From Planctomycetota bacterium (GTDB lineage Bacteria > Planctomycetota > Phycisphaerae > UBA1845), in NCBI GenBank assembly GCA_024278775.1, contig JAJRSP010000232.1, positions 1-21,627 on the forward strand: DNA of 21,627 nucleotides, written 5' to 3'. The notes beneath the pieces were generated by a model. The model did not search any database, had not been told where the DNA came from, and saw nothing but the letters and a program-made list of their open reading frames with translations. Positions within the stretch are counted from its first letter, which is position 1. Each line of letters begins with the position of its first letter. This document shows, piece after piece, positions 14,399-21,627 of this stretch. The translations under genes and the position numbers were made by a program.

Positions 14399-14686
14399 AT
14401 GGAAATGGATCCTCATAGTCTCTCGCAGAGCACTGCCCGCTCGATGTCGATAGAGACTGAAAACGACCGGTACTTGTCCGATCCGATTCGTGGATCGCTC
14501 GATACGATCCTCAATACGATCGAGCGTCGAGAAATTATTTCCGCACTCAAGCGGACATCCGGGCAACGCACCCTGGCGGCCAAGGAACTTGGTATTTCAC
14601 GGAGTCGGTTATACCGACGCATGGAAGCACTGGGTATAGACCCTCGTGAGGTTGGTCCGGCCGACGGCGCGTGCAAGACGCTTTAG
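14399..14686 (+). CDS. Stand-alone Fis-type helix-turn-helix protein
   Basis: 95 aa. The C-terminal half (about 42-80) is an HTH_8/Fis DNA-binding motif: IERREIISALKRTSGQRTLAAKELGISRSRLYRRMEALGI in outline, with the A-A-K-E-L-G-I-S-R-x-x-L-Y-R-R recognition-helix pattern found at the C-terminus of NtrC-type activators. There is no receiver or AAA+ domain; the first 40 residues are polar and acidic. It could be a nucleoid-type or local transcription regulator. AGGGAG lies seven bases before the ATG, so the short form is real rather than a 5'-truncated activator. A palindrome directly upstream could be a binding site, possibly for itself. Confidence 0.75.
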   Translation: MEMDPHSLSQSTARSMSIETENDRYLSDPIRGSLDTILNTIERREIISALKRTSGQRTLAAKELGISRSRLYRRMEALGIDPREVGPADGACKTL

Positions 14687-14860
14687 TCGGCTCGAGGTGG
14701 GGCCAGGGTTCGCTCGGCTACGGCGGAGGGAGTCATCTGTTTCGTCAAGTGGCAGAGCTACCTTACGCCGAAAGGTTAAAGACCGACCGTCTCTGTGCTT
14801 TTCACGACCGGCGATTGCGTCCCATATCCGCTCCCGACACTCCTCACCTCGCTTTGTGCC

Positions 14861-15202
14861 ATGACCCTTTACGATCAGCGTAGCGTGTCAAAGCAGCTTG
14901 GGCTGAGGCCGGGGGTTCGCGTCTGGGTCGGCGGACATGATATGGCTGCGAAGCGCGCCGTGGCCCCGTTTCTTTCGGAAGCCTCCAGGCCCCCCACCGG
15001 ACCACTCGATGCGGCGTTCATAGCGGCCGGGTCCCCGGAAGAAGCCGACTACTTCCTCCACAAGCTGGCCCGTCGTCTGCCGCCCGGTGCGACGGCCTGG
15101 ATCATTGCCCGGACGAACGTCCACGCCGCCGGCGACCAAACCGTGACGCTCGACAGCGATTACTCCGCCCGCGCCGTTGGCGGTCGGGCCGCCACGCAAT
15201 AG
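14861..15202 (+). CDS. DUF3052-like small protein
   Basis: 113 aa. KQLGLRPGVRVWVGGHD (11-27) followed by a helix, the strand LDAAFIAAG, a helix rich in Glu/Asp/Leu, then LPPGATAWIIARTN form an abbreviated Rossmann-like pattern. This matches small DUF3052-type proteins (LGIKPG...; D-x-x-x; ...L.pdG.iWv). Function is unknown. The chosen ATG places the LGLRPG motif near the N-terminus as in relatives; an in-frame ATG at 14795 adds 22 unlike residues, and neither has a ribosome site. It is cytosolic. A T-rich stretch (15213-15225) follows the stop. Confidence 0.55.
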   Translation: MTLYDQRSVSKQLGLRPGVRVWVGGHDMAAKRAVAPFLSEASRPPTGPLDAAFIAAGSPEEADYFLHKLARRLPPGATAWIIARTNVHAAGDQTVTLDSDYSARAVGGRAATQ

Positions 15203-15397
15203 CACGCCCCGCGTTTTTTCTTTTCGACCGCACCTCGAGCCTCACGATTGAAGCTCGCGTAGTGATGAGATCGCGGTGTCTCTCGGTAGGCTGCGCCGCG
15301 GAGTTACGAATGCCGGACATCCACGGATGCGAACAGCCGCGGTTCCGGGCCTCTCCTGATGCCGGAGACTGCCGTCCAACCGGTGGTGGTGTCGGAA
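15203..15397. other. Convergent intergenic region
   Basis: The spacer separates the DUF3052-like gene (+) from the class V PLP enzyme (-). A T-rich run, GTTTTTTCTTTT (15214-15225), follows a weak ACGC/GCGT stem and may be a poor terminator for the + strand gene. Nothing else recognisable is present. Confidence 0.3.
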
Positions 15398-16525
15398 CTA
15401 ATGCTTCGGCAGGCGTTCCGTCAACTGATCGATCTCGGATTCGGTGTTGTAGAAGTGTGGACTGGCGCGGAGGCGGCCCTTACGCACGGCGATGACGATG
15501 CGGTGTTCCGCCTGTAGGTGACGCTGAACCTCGTTTGGATCGTGCAGATCGGAGAAAAACGCTACAATGCCGCTGGCCTCACCGCGGTCACGCGAACTCA
15601 CCACGCGATAGCCCTTGTTGCGCAGCCCGGCCACCAGCCGATCGGTCAACGCGATCACGCGCTGCTGAATCTCGCCGAGGCCGATCTCGTTAATCAGATC
15701 GATCGCACCACCAAGTCCGTAAATGCCGGCAAAGTTATAACTTCCGCTGTCATACCGCTGTGCCGAGTCGGCGAACTCGAACTGGTACTTGTCGAAGTCG
15801 TAAGGGTCCTTCATGGACAACCACCCGATGGAGGTGGGACGAAGGTGCCCCTGAAGCTCTTTGCGTACGTAGAAAAGACCGCACCCTTCCGGGGCGCAAA
15901 GCCATTTGTGACCGTCGGCCGCAAGAAAATCGATATTCATGGCGCGAACGTCGATCGGAAACACGCCCAGCGATTGAATCGCGTCCACGCACAGCAACAC
16001 GCCTTTGCTCTGACAATACGCACCCAGGGTGGCCAGGTCCGCACGAAAGCCGCTGGCATATTGCACCGATGATACGGCCACCAGTCGCGTGCGGCTGTCG
16101 ATCATTTCAAACATGCGCTCCGGCGGGATGCGCCCGTCCTCCTCGATCACGGTGCGTACCTCGACCCCAGCCGGTCGAAGCGACTGCCACGCGTACATGT
16201 TGGACGGGAACTCGACGTTCGTGGTGACCACATTATCGCCGCTCTGCCAGCTCAGGCCGTTAGCGACCATGTTGAGCCCTTCCGTCGTGTTCTTGATGAA
16301 GGTGACCTCGTCGGCACTGGCTCCGATCAGCTCAGCGTACTTACGGCGAACGACGTCCGCGTGCTTGTAGAATCCGGTCGAGACATACGCATGCCCCATC
16401 GACTTGTCGACGTATTCCCTGATGGCGTCGCCACACCGGCGACTGATCGGCGCAACGAGGGCGTGGTTCTGGAAGTTGTAGTTCCGAGTGATCGGAAACG
16501 CCTCTCTGATCGCGTCGAAGTCCAT
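15398..16525 (-). CDS. Class V PLP-dependent aminotransferase-like protein (SufS/CsdA-like fold, no catalytic Cys)
   Basis: 375 aa. ATG 16525 has AAGGG five bases upstream; longer in-frame starts lack one. Class V signatures: FIKNTTEGLNMVANGL (76-91), VSSVQYASGFRADL (151-164), CVDAIQSLGVFPIDV (179-193; D181, Q184 contacting PLP) and ADGHKWLCAPEGCGL, where K207 should form the Schiff base. The C-terminal region that carries the catalytic Cys in group II cysteine desulfurases (R-x-G-x-x-C) reads RKGRLRASPHFYNTESEI, with no Cys. It is therefore better called an aminotransferase, lyase or epimerase of the isopenicillin-N-epimerase-like branch than a desulfurase; the substrate is unknown. A TATAAT hexamer lies about 10 bases before the ribosome site. 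Confidence 0.85.
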   Translation of the reverse strand: MDFDAIREAFPITRNYNFQNHALVAPISRRCGDAIREYVDKSMGHAYVSTGFYKHADVVRRKYAELIGASADEVTFIKNTTEGLNMVANGLSWQSGDNVVTTNVEFPSNMYAWQSLRPAGVEVRTVIEEDGRIPPERMFEMIDSRTRLVAVSSVQYASGFRADLATLGAYCQSKGVLLCVDAIQSLGVFPIDVRAMNIDFLAADGHKWLCAPEGCGLFYVRKELQGHLRPTSIGWLSMKDPYDFDKYQFEFADSAQRYDSGSYNFAGIYGLGGAIDLINEIGLGEIQQRVIALTDRLVAGLRNKGYRVVSSRDRGEASGIVAFFSDLHDPNEVQRHLQAEHRIVIAVRKGRLRASPHFYNTESEIDQLTERLPKH

Positions 16526-16681
16526 CGTTGCCCTTATTATACCACACCGCACCATCCGCTCATGCTGCCGTCGGGTGCTTCCCACGCCCGCTACTCCATG
16601 TTAGCGGACGATCCACGCCGTTTCCACCGCGTTGGGCGCGTCTCACCGCGTCCATGACACAAGATGACCCGTTTGATGCGA

Positions 16682-16710
16682 TTGTGACCGATCGCTCTTG
16701 CGCGTAAGAT
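16682..16710 (+). promoter_or_regulatory. Candidate promoter for the pseudouridine synthase-methyltransferase fusion
   Basis: TTGTGA (16682-16687), a 17-base spacer and TAAGAT (16705-16710) sit about 62 bases before GTG 16773, in the 247-base divergent spacer. This is a consensus-only match with 4 of 6 positions in each box. Confidence 0.3.
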
Positions 16711-16772
16711 GCCCGGTCTTTGATCCGCGCGATCGGCCATCAGATCGACGCCCCTAACAATCGGAACCACGC

Positions 16773-18437
16773 GTGACTCACGACAAGCTGATCGAAACAC
16801 TGCTGCCTACCCTTTATGAGGACGACAGCCTCCTCGCCGTCGACAAGCCGGCCGGCATCGACACCGGTGGGTTGGAGGACCAATCCGCACGAGGTGTGAT
16901 CGACATCCTGACGGAACTTCGTGGGGACGACATCACACTGGTGGCCGCCAACCGACTCAGCCGCTACGAATCCGGCGTGCTCGTGCTTGCCAAAAACCCG
17001 GCCATCGTCCGGCACATCCGCACGGGGCTGCGCACGATGCGCATCGCTCAGCAATACGCCATCGTCGTACTCGGAAAAATGACGCAGAACCGCATGACCA
17101 TCGGATCGCACCGGGGCGCTTCGCGCGGGAAGAACAAGGGAACACGCCGTCCGTCGAAGCCGACCGGCGGTGCCGTGCAGACGGGCACCGCGGCTACCCG
17201 ATTGCAGTTGCTCTGCCCCGGACCCAAACGCAGCCTCGTCAAATGTACGACGCACGCGCCGACGACACACGCGCTCAAAGCCCAACTGAGGTCGCAGCGG
17301 CTTCGTGCCATTGGCGATGTGGTGCGGTCGTCATCCGCCCGCCCCATGACGCTGCAGATGACCTGCCTGCATCTGACCCAGCTTGATTTTCATAATCCGA
17401 TCACTAAGAAAAAGATGATCCTGCGGTCTCGCATGCCCGGGGCGTTCGAGGAGATTGCACGCGGGGCGCGTGACGTGACGCGCGTGCTTCATGCCGGCCT
17501 CACGCGACGCCTTGGCTGTATCACGAGTCGGGAATCCAATGCCTGGCGGCTGCTCTGCGGCGGTGCCGAAGACCTACCGGGTGTGACGGCGGAAATCTAC
17601 CACGACGTCGTCGTGTTGGAAGTGTCCGAGGTGCGCGACGCCACGTTTGACCTCATCACCGCAGCCGCCAAGTGGTATCGAAAGGTGCTCCGCACGCAGG
17701 CGGTCTATCTGCGGCTGAACGTACACGGTTCGAGTGAGGCCGCCGCGCAGCTAACCGCACGACTTCCGGCTGACAGACCGGTGGCCGGAAAGGCCACCCC
17801 CGCCGAAACCACAATCACGGAATCCGGTATCAAGTTTCTCGTGCGTCCGTGGGAAGGCCCATCCGTCGGGCTCTATCTCGATCATCGCGACAACCGCCGT
17901 CGGGTTCGTGCGATGGCCCGAGATAAGGACGTGCTCAATCTTTTTGCCTATACCTGCGGCTTTTCTCTGGCGGCGGCCATGGGCGGTGCTCGATCCAGCG
18001 TCAGCGTGGACCTGGCCTCACCGGCACTGGCTTGGGGAAGGCAGAACTTCGAGCTAAACGGGCTACGCTCGGACGACCACACGTTCGTCAAGTCGGACGC
18101 GGTCGGCTACCTCAAGCGAGCCACACGCGACAAAAAACTGTTCGACATCATCATCCTCGACCCACCCAGCTTCGCCCACGGAAAAAAACGCGGGCAAACG
18201 TTCTCGATTGCCCGTGACCTGCCCGATCTGGTCCGGGCGGCGGGCGGCGTGCTTCGCGAGGGGGGGACGATGATGGTCTCGACGAATCTGCGAAAGATGT
18301 CGCACCGGGCGCTACGCACACTCATCAAAGAGGGGGCCACGGGCCGACGCCACCGGTTCGTTGAAAAGCCGCCCCTTCCCGGTGATTTCTCCGTAGACCC
18401 CGATCACGCCAAAACGTTCTTCGTGAAGTTCGACTAA
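16773..18437 (+). CDS. Fusion of a degenerate RluA-type pseudouridine synthase domain and an RlmI-like SAM methyltransferase
   Basis: 554 aa. Residues 12-230 follow the RluA family in order: YEDDSLLAVDKPAGI (15-29), then NRLSRYESGVLVLAKN (60-75), where the family has HRLD-x-x-TSG-V-L-L-x-A; then QYAIVVLGK, a THALK block and AIGDVV. The catalytic Asp of HRLD is Ser63 and the His is Asn60. Residues about 240-554 resemble RlmI/RlmK-type 23S rRNA cytosine methyltransferases: GLYLDHRDNRR (366-376), LNLFAYTCGFSLAAAMGGA (388-406), SVDLAS (411-416) and IILDPPSF (460-467). The methyltransferase half looks complete; the first half probably binds RNA without isomerising uridine. The start is GTG (GGAA about eight bases upstream), since the first internal Met is residue 89. 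Confidence 0.85.
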   Translation: MTHDKLIETLLPTLYEDDSLLAVDKPAGIDTGGLEDQSARGVIDILTELRGDDITLVAANRLSRYESGVLVLAKNPAIVRHIRTGLRTMRIAQQYAIVVLGKMTQNRMTIGSHRGASRGKNKGTRRPSKPTGGAVQTGTAATRLQLLCPGPKRSLVKCTTHAPTTHALKAQLRSQRLRAIGDVVRSSSARPMTLQMTCLHLTQLDFHNPITKKKMILRSRMPGAFEEIARGARDVTRVLHAGLTRRLGCITSRESNAWRLLCGGAEDLPGVTAEIYHDVVVLEVSEVRDATFDLITAAAKWYRKVLRTQAVYLRLNVHGSSEAAAQLTARLPADRPVAGKATPAETTITESGIKFLVRPWEGPSVGLYLDHRDNRRRVRAMARDKDVLNLFAYTCGFSLAAAMGGARSSVSVDLASPALAWGRQNFELNGLRSDDHTFVKSDAVGYLKRATRDKKLFDIIILDPPSFAHGKKRGQTFSIARDLPDLVRAAGGVLREGGTMMVSTNLRKMSHRALRTLIKEGATGRRHRFVEKPPLPGDFSVDPDHAKTFFVKFD

Positions 18438-18472
18438 GCCGCGTAGGGCGCGATATTGCACGCCGTTGAAAC

Positions 18473-18546
18473 TGGGCGATGAGGGACTTGAACCCCCGAC
18501 TTCCTCCGTGTAAAGGAGGCGCTCTAGCCAACTGAGCTAATCGCCC
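18473..18546 (-). tRNA. tRNA-Val (anticodon UAC)
   Basis: 74 nt. The acceptor stem GGGCGAT pairs with ATCGCCC and discriminator A. The D arm contains TAGCTCAGTTGG. The anticodon stem CCTCC/GGAGG encloses TTTACAC (anticodon TAC), and the T arm contains GGTTCAAGTCC. The 3' CCA is not encoded (GTT follows). A -10-like TATCAT (- strand, 18569-18564) lies just upstream. It converges with the methyltransferase fusion gene. Confidence 0.96.
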
Positions 18547-18797
18547 GTTGATGGTGCGCCGCAATGATACCGCACGTACGCACGCGCGGGCACTCTACCA
18601 TGCGGTTGCGGAAACGGCAAAACAAAGCGTTTGGAACACCGGCGTACCCTCTACCGTTGACGACGGCCTTGGAGCTCCGGCACACGGGCGGTTTTTTACC
18701 AGGTGAGCCCGTATGGAACACAGGAAATCCGCGCGAGATCTCGATGGACTCGGGTCATGTTCCGCCCTCGGGTTGCTACACCCCAACCGAGATCGCT

Positions 18798-19541
18798 CTA
18801 ATTTCGTCGCTGATGACCGCCCCGTTGAAAGTGCGAGACGAGACGTGCCAGGCGGTCGAGCGTGCGGCGACCTTCGGCTGTCGCTTCCAGGCCGATGAAC
18901 TGAAAACCAAGTGAGGCTCGTGATTGATCGGCTGACGTCCGGTGACGTAGTACGGCATCCACGAGGAACGGAGGTTTGCCCGGCTTGGCTGCGAACGAGC
19001 AGCGGAACACCGCGCCGTCTTGAAGGTCTTTTGCGCGGGCTACTTTTACGCGAAGCCCACCGGCCGAGATGTCCTCAAGCTGTCCGTTTCGTACGTCGCG
19101 CAGACCGGACTCGTGACTGCCGGGTCCGTCATCGCGCCAGAAGCGAACCGCGATGGCGCTGTGGTCGGGTGGTTTGCAACGCTCAAAGACTCTGCGTTGA
19201 AGCTGCTCTACCTGACTGGGCCATCGGAGAATGACGGAGGCTTCTTCGGCTCGTTCCTCCATGTGGCTCACGATGGATTCGAACATGCACTTCTTGTGAC
19301 CCACACGAAAGGTGCAGCCGATCGAGGCCCCGGTACCGGGTAGAGGGGCTTCGGAATCATCTACCGGCCAGGGAAAAGACAGGTGTACCCCGCCGCTCGA
19401 TGTTGCGGGCGCAAACTTCCCCTTATAAAGACGCCAGCCGCTGTCTCCATAGTGCGTGAGAACGGCGTACCGATGACGCCGGACTGATTCGCGGAGTAGG
19501 TGTTCTTGCTGATCTGCTGCCAATACGTGTGTGCCACTCAT
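18798..19541 (-). CDS. PilZ domain protein (c-di-GMP receptor), second of pair
   Basis: 247 aa. The N-terminal 110 residues form a YcgR-N-like beta-rich domain (HRYAVLTHYG, SSGGVHLSFPW, GCTFRVGHKKCMF). The PilZ domain follows, with both c-di-GMP motifs intact: RRVFER (116-121; RRxxxR) and DISAGG (157-162; DxSxxG). It ends in GFQFIGL and a C-terminal helix. It should bind cyclic di-GMP and act on motility, surface polysaccharide or another effector. ATG 19541 is chosen because GGGGGAG lies eight bases upstream and the domain starts there; longer open frame upstream overlaps the other PilZ gene. Only 38 bases separate it from that gene, so co-transcription is likely. The 251 bases between its stop and the tRNA hold no gene I can see. 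Confidence 0.82.
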   Translation of the reverse strand: MSGTHVLAADQQEHLLRESVRRHRYAVLTHYGDSGWRLYKGKFAPATSSGGVHLSFPWPVDDSEAPLPGTGASIGCTFRVGHKKCMFESIVSHMEERAEEASVILRWPSQVEQLQRRVFERCKPPDHSAIAVRFWRDDGPGSHESGLRDVRNGQLEDISAGGLRVKVARAKDLQDGAVFRCSFAAKPGKPPFLVDAVLRHRTSADQSRASLGFQFIGLEATAEGRRTLDRLARLVSHFQRGGHQRRN

Positions 19542-19579
19542 CGACGTTGCTCCCCCGGTGATACCGCCCCAGTACGCGT

Positions 19580-20308
19580 CTAAGCGTCCGAGTCGCGGGC
19601 CAAGGCCGCGACCAGCGCTTCTTCCTGCGCGTGGGAACTTCCATCGTCGATGAGCTCGATACCGACGACCGCCTGTCCCGGCGTTCCCCCACTCGTAATA
19701 CTTACAATACGTGCGGGGAACACGAAGGGTGGATCGCTTGGTTCGATGGAGAAAGTGGTCATCAAGTTGACACCGACCGATAGTCCTTCGGCCTGTGACG
19801 TGTCCAGACGACAAGCGAGTCCGTGGGGGCTGACGTTCATCATCACGGCGGGATAGGAGTGGTCGCCGGCTGAGTCGTCGGTCGGACGCAGATGCACCCA
19901 TGATGGCTCTTGCAGCAGACGGCGGCTCGCACGGCGACGTTCCATGATGTCAATGCGCGAGGGTATGGTGAGCCGAAGCACATGCGCTTCCACCTGTTCG
20001 TCATCGCAGCTGCGATGACCGCCGGCATTCGTCGTTTCGAACGTATATTGGACCCCGTCAACCCACAACACGACCGAAAACAGGGATGTTGCGGTGAACG
20101 GGCATGAGGTGGTGTCGCCGGAAAGCCGCGCGACCATCGCGGATTCGTCGCACGCCACGAGGCATCCCGGCATCTCGGGCGGCGGCGTTTTGGCGTGGAC
20201 GCGGATCGTGAGGTTGGCTTGTCGGGCGGCAGCGTCCGTTAAGATTTTTGAAATCTCGCCCGGTGCTACGCACCGTCGCGTCATCTGGTTCGTGAGTATC
20301 ACTGGCAT
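19580..20308 (-). CDS. PilZ domain protein (c-di-GMP receptor), first of pair
   Basis: 242 aa. The N-terminal 115 residues give a YcgR-N-like beta domain (LTIRVHAK, GCLVACDES, FSVVLWVDGVQYTFET). Then the PilZ domain carries RRRASRR (124-130) for the RRxxxR motif and NVSPHG (158-163) for NxSxxG, ending with VVGIELIDDG. Both ligand motifs are intact, so c-di-GMP binding is expected. ATG 20308 has GGAGA about ten bases upstream and begins before the first domain strand; an upstream in-frame ATG (20434) adds unstructured sequence. It lies between the membrane protein gene (127 bases upstream) and the second PilZ gene (38 bases downstream), all in one direction. Confidence 0.82.
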   Translation of the reverse strand: MPVILTNQMTRRCVAPGEISKILTDAAARQANLTIRVHAKTPPPEMPGCLVACDESAMVARLSGDTTSCPFTATSLFSVVLWVDGVQYTFETTNAGGHRSCDDEQVEAHVLRLTIPSRIDIMERRRASRRLLQEPSWVHLRPTDDSAGDHSYPAVMMNVSPHGLACRLDTSQAEGLSVGVNLMTTFSIEPSDPPFVFPARIVSITSGGTPGQAVVGIELIDDGSSHAQEEALVAALARDSDA

Positions 20309-20435
20309 GGCCCGGGTCTCCGCTTCGGCGTGGCGTCTCTGTCCTGTCGGATGGCGGTCGATCACCCTTGACACGCGTCCTCCGAAGTGACCGCAACCCA
20401 CTGGGGTATTCGACGTTACCGGACGTCGCCGCAAC

Positions 20436-21627
20436 TCACACCGGCCGAACTTCGTGAGACACGGAACACGTGGGCTTGGGGTGAGCGTGCGGCGCAGAGG
20501 TTATCATGGTTGAGGCAAGGGTGACCCGATCCTTGGACGCGCTACGTACCGGGTCGGCCTTCTCCACTGAGGCCTCAAACTGTTTCAGCTCACTCGGCTT
20601 GCATGATCCGGTCATGGTGACGAGCAGTCCGGGCAGGGCGCAAAGAAACGCCACGCCCCGAATAGCCATGGCCATGCACACGATCTGTGACGGCGTTCCA
20701 AAAGCAGCGAAGAAGTATCGGTAGGCCAACTCGACCGTGCCGAGCCCTTGCGGGGTGATCGGTACCGCTTGAATCACCACGCCGGTGTAGAAATACGCGA
20801 AGCTTTCCAGCGCCTGAGGCACCCCCAGAGTCAATCCCACACCAATCGCCACGCAGAAGTACGCACACATCGCCAGCCCTTGCAGGGCGATGGTCATCAG
20901 GATGGCCACCGACACCAACCCCACGTGACTCGCCAGTTTTCTTGCCGCTTGGTCCACCCTCTCGATATGATCGTAGGCTGGCAACCGCTGAAGCAGCTTC
21001 CACGGGATGACGTAGCGTCGCAACGCGGGGGACAGATACACCACCGCACCGATCACCAGAGCCGCGAACACACCCACCATATAGGGGCGCAGCACGGCCA
21101 GGCGGCTCGTGTCCGGACTCAACGTGGTGATCAGCACCACCACGATGACAAGGCTGGTCAAACCAATGACCCGATCCAGGGCCACCGTCGTCACCGCTTC
21201 GGTTCTACGATCCGTGTGTAAGGAGACGTAATACGCCTTGAAGACATCGCCGGCATTGGAACCAAAAGGGGCGACAAAGTTGAGAAAGTTTCCGGCAAAC
21301 GACAAGCGAAGACACTCGTGGTAGCCCACTTTGATACCCTGCGCCGCCAGCAACCACTGGAACCGAAGCGCCTGCGGAAAGATGACAGGGAACAAAAGCA
21401 CCACGGCCAACAGCAAGAACCATTTGTTGCCGTGATGCCAGGTGGATTTCATACCCAGGGTGATGATGGGGGTGCCGCTTTCGTCCATGGCGATGTCGGA
21501 AAGCGCCAGGCGGTGGATGTGGCCGTCTCGGTCGGTCACGGTCACGACGTTGCCGTCTCTCTGGACGTCGCCCACCAGAGAGCCACGACCCTCCGCAAGC
21601 GTCACGCGATCATGCCACGTCACCCCC
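20436..21627 (-). CDS. UPF0104 / lysylphosphatidylglycerol synthase transmembrane-domain protein (5' end outside window)
   Basis: At least 395 codons, with the frame still open at the window edge, so the N-terminus is missing or uncertain. A soluble leader (about 1-62 of the visible part: VTVTDRDGHIHRLALSDI) precedes 7-8 hydrophobic segments. The family signature is visible: FAGNFLNFVAPFGSNAGDVFKAYYVS, then TTVALDRVIGLTSLVIVVVL, and late VPITPQGLGTVELAYRYFF. These match the integral-membrane domain shared by MprF flippases and AglD-like proteins, without the aminoacyl-transferase half. The role is probably lipid or lipid-linked-sugar handling in the inner membrane. The C-terminal 50 residues are polar and cytosolic. 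Confidence 0.82.
   Translation of the reverse strand, partial: GVTWHDRVTLAEGRGSLVGDVQRDGNVVTVTDRDGHIHRLALSDIAMDESGTPIITLGMKSTWHHGNKWFLLLAVVLLFPVIFPQALRFQWLLAAQGIKVGYHECLRLSFAGNFLNFVAPFGSNAGDVFKAYYVSLHTDRRTEAVTTVALDRVIGLTSLVIVVVLITTLSPDTSRLAVLRPYMVGVFAALVIGAVVYLSPALRRYVIPWKLLQRLPAYDHIERVDQAARKLASHVGLVSVAILMTIALQGLAMCAYFCVAIGVGLTLGVPQALESFAYFYTGVVIQAVPITPQGLGTVELAYRYFFAAFGTPSQIVCMAMAIRGVAFLCALPGLLVTMTGSCKPSELKQFEASVEKADPVRSASKDRVTLASTMITSAPHAHPKPTCSVSHEVRPV

Noticed and set aside
18547..18797. Short + strand frames between the tRNA and the PilZ gene
   Set aside because: Composition is low in hydrophobic residues, there is no ribosome site and no domain. The ACGGGC...GCCCGT pairing around a T-run there is too weak to call a terminator.
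1..21627. CRISPR array, transposase, integrase, phage or toxin-antitoxin genes
   Set aside because: No regularly spaced repeats or diagnostic motifs were found on either strand.

Overview
The window is a G+C-rich bacterial chromosome segment of about 21.6 kb with closely packed, mostly unrelated housekeeping genes. It looks like a member of the Planctomycetota, perhaps Phycisphaerae-like. The clues are a small membrane protein ending in a CxxCGYxLxGL...CPxCG zinc ribbon, an RNase HII relative with a GYG instead of GRG signature, a DUF1844 protein and a LarC/DUF6115-type pair. This assignment is inferred from family recognition and was not computed. No phage, transposase, CRISPR array or plasmid function is visible.

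Left part (1-6420, all + strand): a DUF559 PD-(D/E)XK protein whose 3' end runs into a C/G-run palindromic repeat, a small lipoprotein, a zinc-ribbon membrane protein, and larC (nickel-pincer cofactor synthesis) followed one base later by a membrane/coiled-coil protein with a DUF6115-like C-terminus. Then come a P-loop NTPase behind a palindromic promoter-like site, a divergent RNase HII-like protein and a two-domain DUF4937/ABM-like protein.

Middle (6494-14686): a TPR lipoprotein on the - strand is divergent, across a 384-base spacer, from a + strand run. That run comprises a family 2 glycosyltransferase, a 515-aa protein with possible remote BshC likeness, a DUF1844 protein, a rhomboid protease with a helical C-terminal extension, a D-amino-acid-type class IV aminotransferase, class I fructose-1,6-bisphosphatase (preceded by a strong 12-bp hairpin) and a small stand-alone Fis-type HTH protein (preceded by a 6-bp hairpin touching its ribosome site).

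Right part (14861-21627): a short DUF3052-like protein converges on a class V PLP enzyme (- strand). The latter is divergent from a fusion of a catalytically degenerate RluA-type pseudouridine synthase domain with an RlmI-like methyltransferase. A tRNA-Val(UAC) follows on the - strand, then two consecutive PilZ (c-di-GMP receptor) genes and a 5'-truncated UPF0104/lysylphosphatidylglycerol-synthase-type membrane protein, all transcribed leftward.

I see no single self-evident new multi-gene system. The best leads are individual proteins with changed catalytic motifs: the pseudouridine synthase-methyltransferase fusion (Asp to Ser at the catalytic site), the RNase HII-like protein (GRG to GYG, last Asp to Glu) and the unrecognised 515-aa enzyme-like protein.
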